Assembly: GCA_936941155.1 (NCBI GenBank)
Contig: CAKZJE010000033.1
Span: forward strand, 142,934 to 206,933
Reading direction: 5' to 3'
From: an uncultured Methylomonas sp.
Lineage (GTDB): Bacteria; Pseudomonadota; Gammaproteobacteria; Methylococcales; Methylomonadaceae
Length of the DNA: 64,000 nucleotides
Shown in pieces: positions 62,192 to 64,000 of the stretch. Each line of letters begins with the position of its first letter. Position 1 is the stretch's first letter. The notes below the pieces were generated by a model. It had not been told where the DNA came from. It saw nothing but the letters and a program-made list of their open reading frames with translations, and ran no database searches. Made by a program: the position numbers and the translations under genes.

Positions 62192-63196
62192 TTGTCGATA
62201 AAAAAAGATGGAAGCGGGAAATGGTATCTCTGCATTGATAAAAAAGGCATACCGCGTGTTCGCAGAACCTTTGAAACCAAAAAACAAGCCGAAGAATTTG
62301 AACGCGAATATCTGACAGCCTATAAACCTAAGCCCAATGCAGAACACACTGAAAAACCCAGCGACAAACGCCGCTTAAACGATTTAATTGAGCTTTGGTT
62401 TCAATATCACGGCGTAAACTTATCCGACGGTGAACGCCGCCGACGTGCTTTGGATGATATTTCCCGCGAATTAAAAAACCCCATTGCCAGCGAATTGACC
62501 AGTGAGCAAATTGTGGCGTGGCGGTATGCCAAATTGCAAAAAGGCTTAAGCAAAAAAACCTGCAATAACTTGCACGGCTACCTCGGCGCAATGTTCAGCA
62601 AATTAGCAGATTTGAAAGTAATTGACTGTTCAAATCCACTGACAGGTATTGATTTCATCAAGATTCAAGAACGCCAGCTTTCGTATTTATCGCATGGCCA
62701 AATAACTCAACTTTTTGCATCAATCGAGAAATGTGCAAATCCATCGACTTATTGGGTTACGCATTTATGCTTAAGAACAGGGGCGCGTTGGGGAGAGGCT
62801 GAACAACTGCGATTTAAACAATTGCATGATGGGCGCGTGACGTATGAATTCACTAAATCAAAGAAAGTACGCTCTATTCCGCTTGATCCGTATTTTTATG
62901 AGCAACTGTTAAAGTTTGTCCGAGGAAAAAACCCTGATGACAGAGTGTTTAGCAATTGTATTGGATCGTTTAGGCGAGCAGTGGTGAGGGCTAAGCTTGA
63001 TTTACCGGCTGGACAATGTAGCCATATTTTACGCCACTCATTTGCGAGTCACTTTGTGATCAATGGCGGTAATATTTTGAGTTTGCAGCGGATTTTGGGA
63101 CATGCCACTATTGAAATGACTATGCGTTATGCGCATTTAGCACCGGATCATCTCAATGATGCGGTGAGGCTTAATCCTATTGCGATTGGCTGTTGA
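62192..63196 (+). CDS. Tyrosine-family site-specific integrase
   Basis: 334 residues from TTG 62192, with GGGAGG five bases before it. N-terminal arm-binding strands (GKWYLCIDKKGIPRVRRTFE), SAM-like core, and catalytic residues Arg in LRTGARWGEAEQL, His-x-x-Arg in HILRHSFASHF, and Tyr in MTMRYAHL. It lies 70 bases from attR, so it is the enzyme for the ssrA site. Confidence 0.95.
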   Translation: MSIKKDGSGKWYLCIDKKGIPRVRRTFETKKQAEEFEREYLTAYKPKPNAEHTEKPSDKRRLNDLIELWFQYHGVNLSDGERRRRALDDISRELKNPIASELTSEQIVAWRYAKLQKGLSKKTCNNLHGYLGAMFSKLADLKVIDCSNPLTGIDFIKIQERQLSYLSHGQITQLFASIEKCANPSTYWVTHLCLRTGARWGEAEQLRFKQLHDGRVTYEFTKSKKVRSIPLDPYFYEQLLKFVRGKNPDDRVFSNCIGSFRRAVVRAKLDLPAGQCSHILRHSFASHFVINGGNILSLQRILGHATIEMTMRYAHLAPDHLNDAVRLNPIAIGC

Positions 63197-63235
63197 ATTG
63201 GCTGTGAACAGCCAAAAATAACAGCCATTTTTTTT
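63188..63235 (+). terminator. Terminator at the integrase end
   Basis: Outer GGCTGTT / AACAGCC with inner TTGGCTGT-GA-ACAGCCAA and an eight-T run. Confidence 0.75.
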
Positions 63236-63265
63236 GTAAATTGTTGTTTTTTAACGTGGTGTTTA

Positions 63266-63292
63266 GGGTTCAATTCCCGCCGCCTCCACCAA
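63266..63292. repeat. Prophage attachment site attR
   Basis: Exact copy of the 27 bp at 27266-27292. Here it is not preceded by tmRNA sequence, so it is the displaced 3' end. Confidence 0.95.
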
Positions 63293-63326
63293 ACACCTAT
63301 TTAATGACGTTCAATAACGTACACAA

Positions 63327-63361
63327 AACCCGCTAACTGGTAACAGTTAGCGGGTTTTTTA
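63327..63361 (+). terminator. Terminator beyond attR
   Basis: Stem AACCCGCTAACTG / CAGTTAGCGGGTT followed by T. It could be the original ssrA terminator displaced by integration, or belong to the second element. Confidence 0.85.
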
Positions 63362-63453
63362 TTGCCTATAACGTTCAACAAGGTTCATTGAGATACCGTC
63401 TTCGTGGCGGTATAAATAACGGTATATTCAACTAATCAGAATCTTGTACCGTC

Positions 63454-63918
63454 ATGCCACTATCCGATACCGCTATAAAGAACGCAAAAACCAACGCTGA
63501 TAAGGCTTTCAAGCTTGCTGATGAAAAAGGTATGTATGTTCTTATTCATACGAATGGCAGCAAATATTTTCGCCTTGATTACCGATATAATGGACAGCGT
63601 AAAACCTTAGCATTGGGAACTTATCCCGAAACATCGTTAAAAGAAGCACGGGAAAAACGCGATACCGCCAAAAAACAAATTTCTGACGGTATAGACCCCA
63701 GCCTTGAACGCAAAATAAAAAAGACAGGTGCGCTTGAAAATAGTTTTCAGGCGATTGCTTTGGAGTGGTACGAAAAAACATGACCGGCAAATCAGATAGC
63801 CATAGAAGCAGAACTTTAAGCCTATTCAATCGTGACTTGTTTCCTTGGATTGGTGCAAAACCGATTGCAGATTTAAAAGCCCCTGAATTGCTGGCAACCT
63901 TGCAGCGCATTGAAAACA
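63454..63918 (+). pseudogene. P4-type integrase remnant with frameshift
   Basis: The first 109 codons (63454-63783) are a DUF4102-type N-terminus (MPLSDTAIKNAKTNADKAFK, then GKRKTLALGTYP-like QRKTLALGTYPETSL). The frame ends in ALEWYEKT, but the +1-base frame continues as NMTGKSDSHRSRTLSLFNRD and LFPWIGAKPIADLKAPELL, so one A is missing from the run GAAAAAAC near 63770. Similarity stops at about 63918 (QRIENRN). The catalytic domain is absent. Confidence 0.8.
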
Positions 63919-64000
63919 GGAATGAGACTGTGAAAGTATCCTTCTTCAACAAGTTATAATAACAACATAAGTAGAAAGCACCACTCACACATGAACTCAC

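Larger units (their letters stand above)
27293..63292. mobile_element. Prophage of 36 kb with P2-like head and siphovirus-type tail genes
   Basis: Bounded by the 27-bp repeats, with the integrase at the attR end. Head, packaging, connector, tail, replication and control genes are all present and mostly intact. The only missing expected function I could not find is a separate endolysin. The late genes occupy the attL half, and the early genes the attR half. Confidence 0.92.

Noticed and set aside
63542..64000. Minus-strand frame at the right edge
   Set aside because: It runs antisense through the P4-type integrase remnant and has no recognisable features.

Overview
The window is an AT-rich stretch of a gammaproteobacterial chromosome carrying a complete-looking prophage. 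Evidence for the host group is the tmRNA tag peptide (ANDENYSMALAA), gamma-type gene neighbourhoods (methyltransferase-rnhA, proA-nadD-rsfS, sdhE-ygfX, sdhA-sdhB), a GacA/UvrY-like regulator and MltD. The abundance of short palindromic repeats and the NuoL/NuoM-like pair would fit Methylococcales or Thiotrichales, but the sequence alone does not decide this.

Region 1 to 26.7 kb is host chromosome. It holds a NuoM/NuoL-like ion-pump pair, truD, a broken STAND/TPR gene with a small regulator and zinc-knuckle cassette in its place, an FHA-domain protein, purM, an MltD lipoprotein, a methyltransferase-rnhA pair, gltA, tRNA-Leu(UAA), the operon proA-nadD-rsfS-response regulator, a DUF3465-like protein, uppP, an unusual cytochrome P450, ygfX-sdhE, a small accessory patch (ART-like remnant, HARE-HTH/nuclease-like gene, ccdAB), and sdhAB. 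Many gaps contain palindromes of at least seven families. Several of these palindromes lie in frame inside protein genes (SdhA, SdhE, the STAND NTPase and the TPR fragment), which resembles the palindromic elements known from Rickettsia proteins. One palindrome is split by a 253-bp miniature element with a 9-bp target duplication.

Region 26.9 to 63.3 kb is a prophage integrated in the 3' end of ssrA. A 27-bp direct repeat at 27266-27292 and 63266-63292 gives attL and attR exactly 36,000 bp apart. The head module is P2-like in content and layout: portal (Q) and terminase ATPase (P) diverge from protease/scaffold (O), capsid (N) and terminase endonuclease (M), with an Ogr/Delta-type zinc-finger activator beside the portal gene. 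The tail module is not P2-like. It is a siphovirus-type module with a tube protein, a tail assembly chaperone pair joined by a clear -1 frameshift site (A AAA AAC followed directly by TAA), a 2241-residue tape measure with an embedded transglycosylase domain, hub-like proteins and fibres. The right part carries small early genes, a replicative DnaB-N/DUF3987-like protein next to an iteron-and-AT-rich putative origin, two regulatory switches (ribbon-helix-helix pair; CI-like repressor opposite a BRO-N antirepressor operon), and a tyrosine integrase at the attR end.

Region 63.3 to 64.0 kb, just past attR, holds a frameshifted P4-type integrase remnant. This suggests the ssrA 3' end has been used repeatedly by integrating elements.
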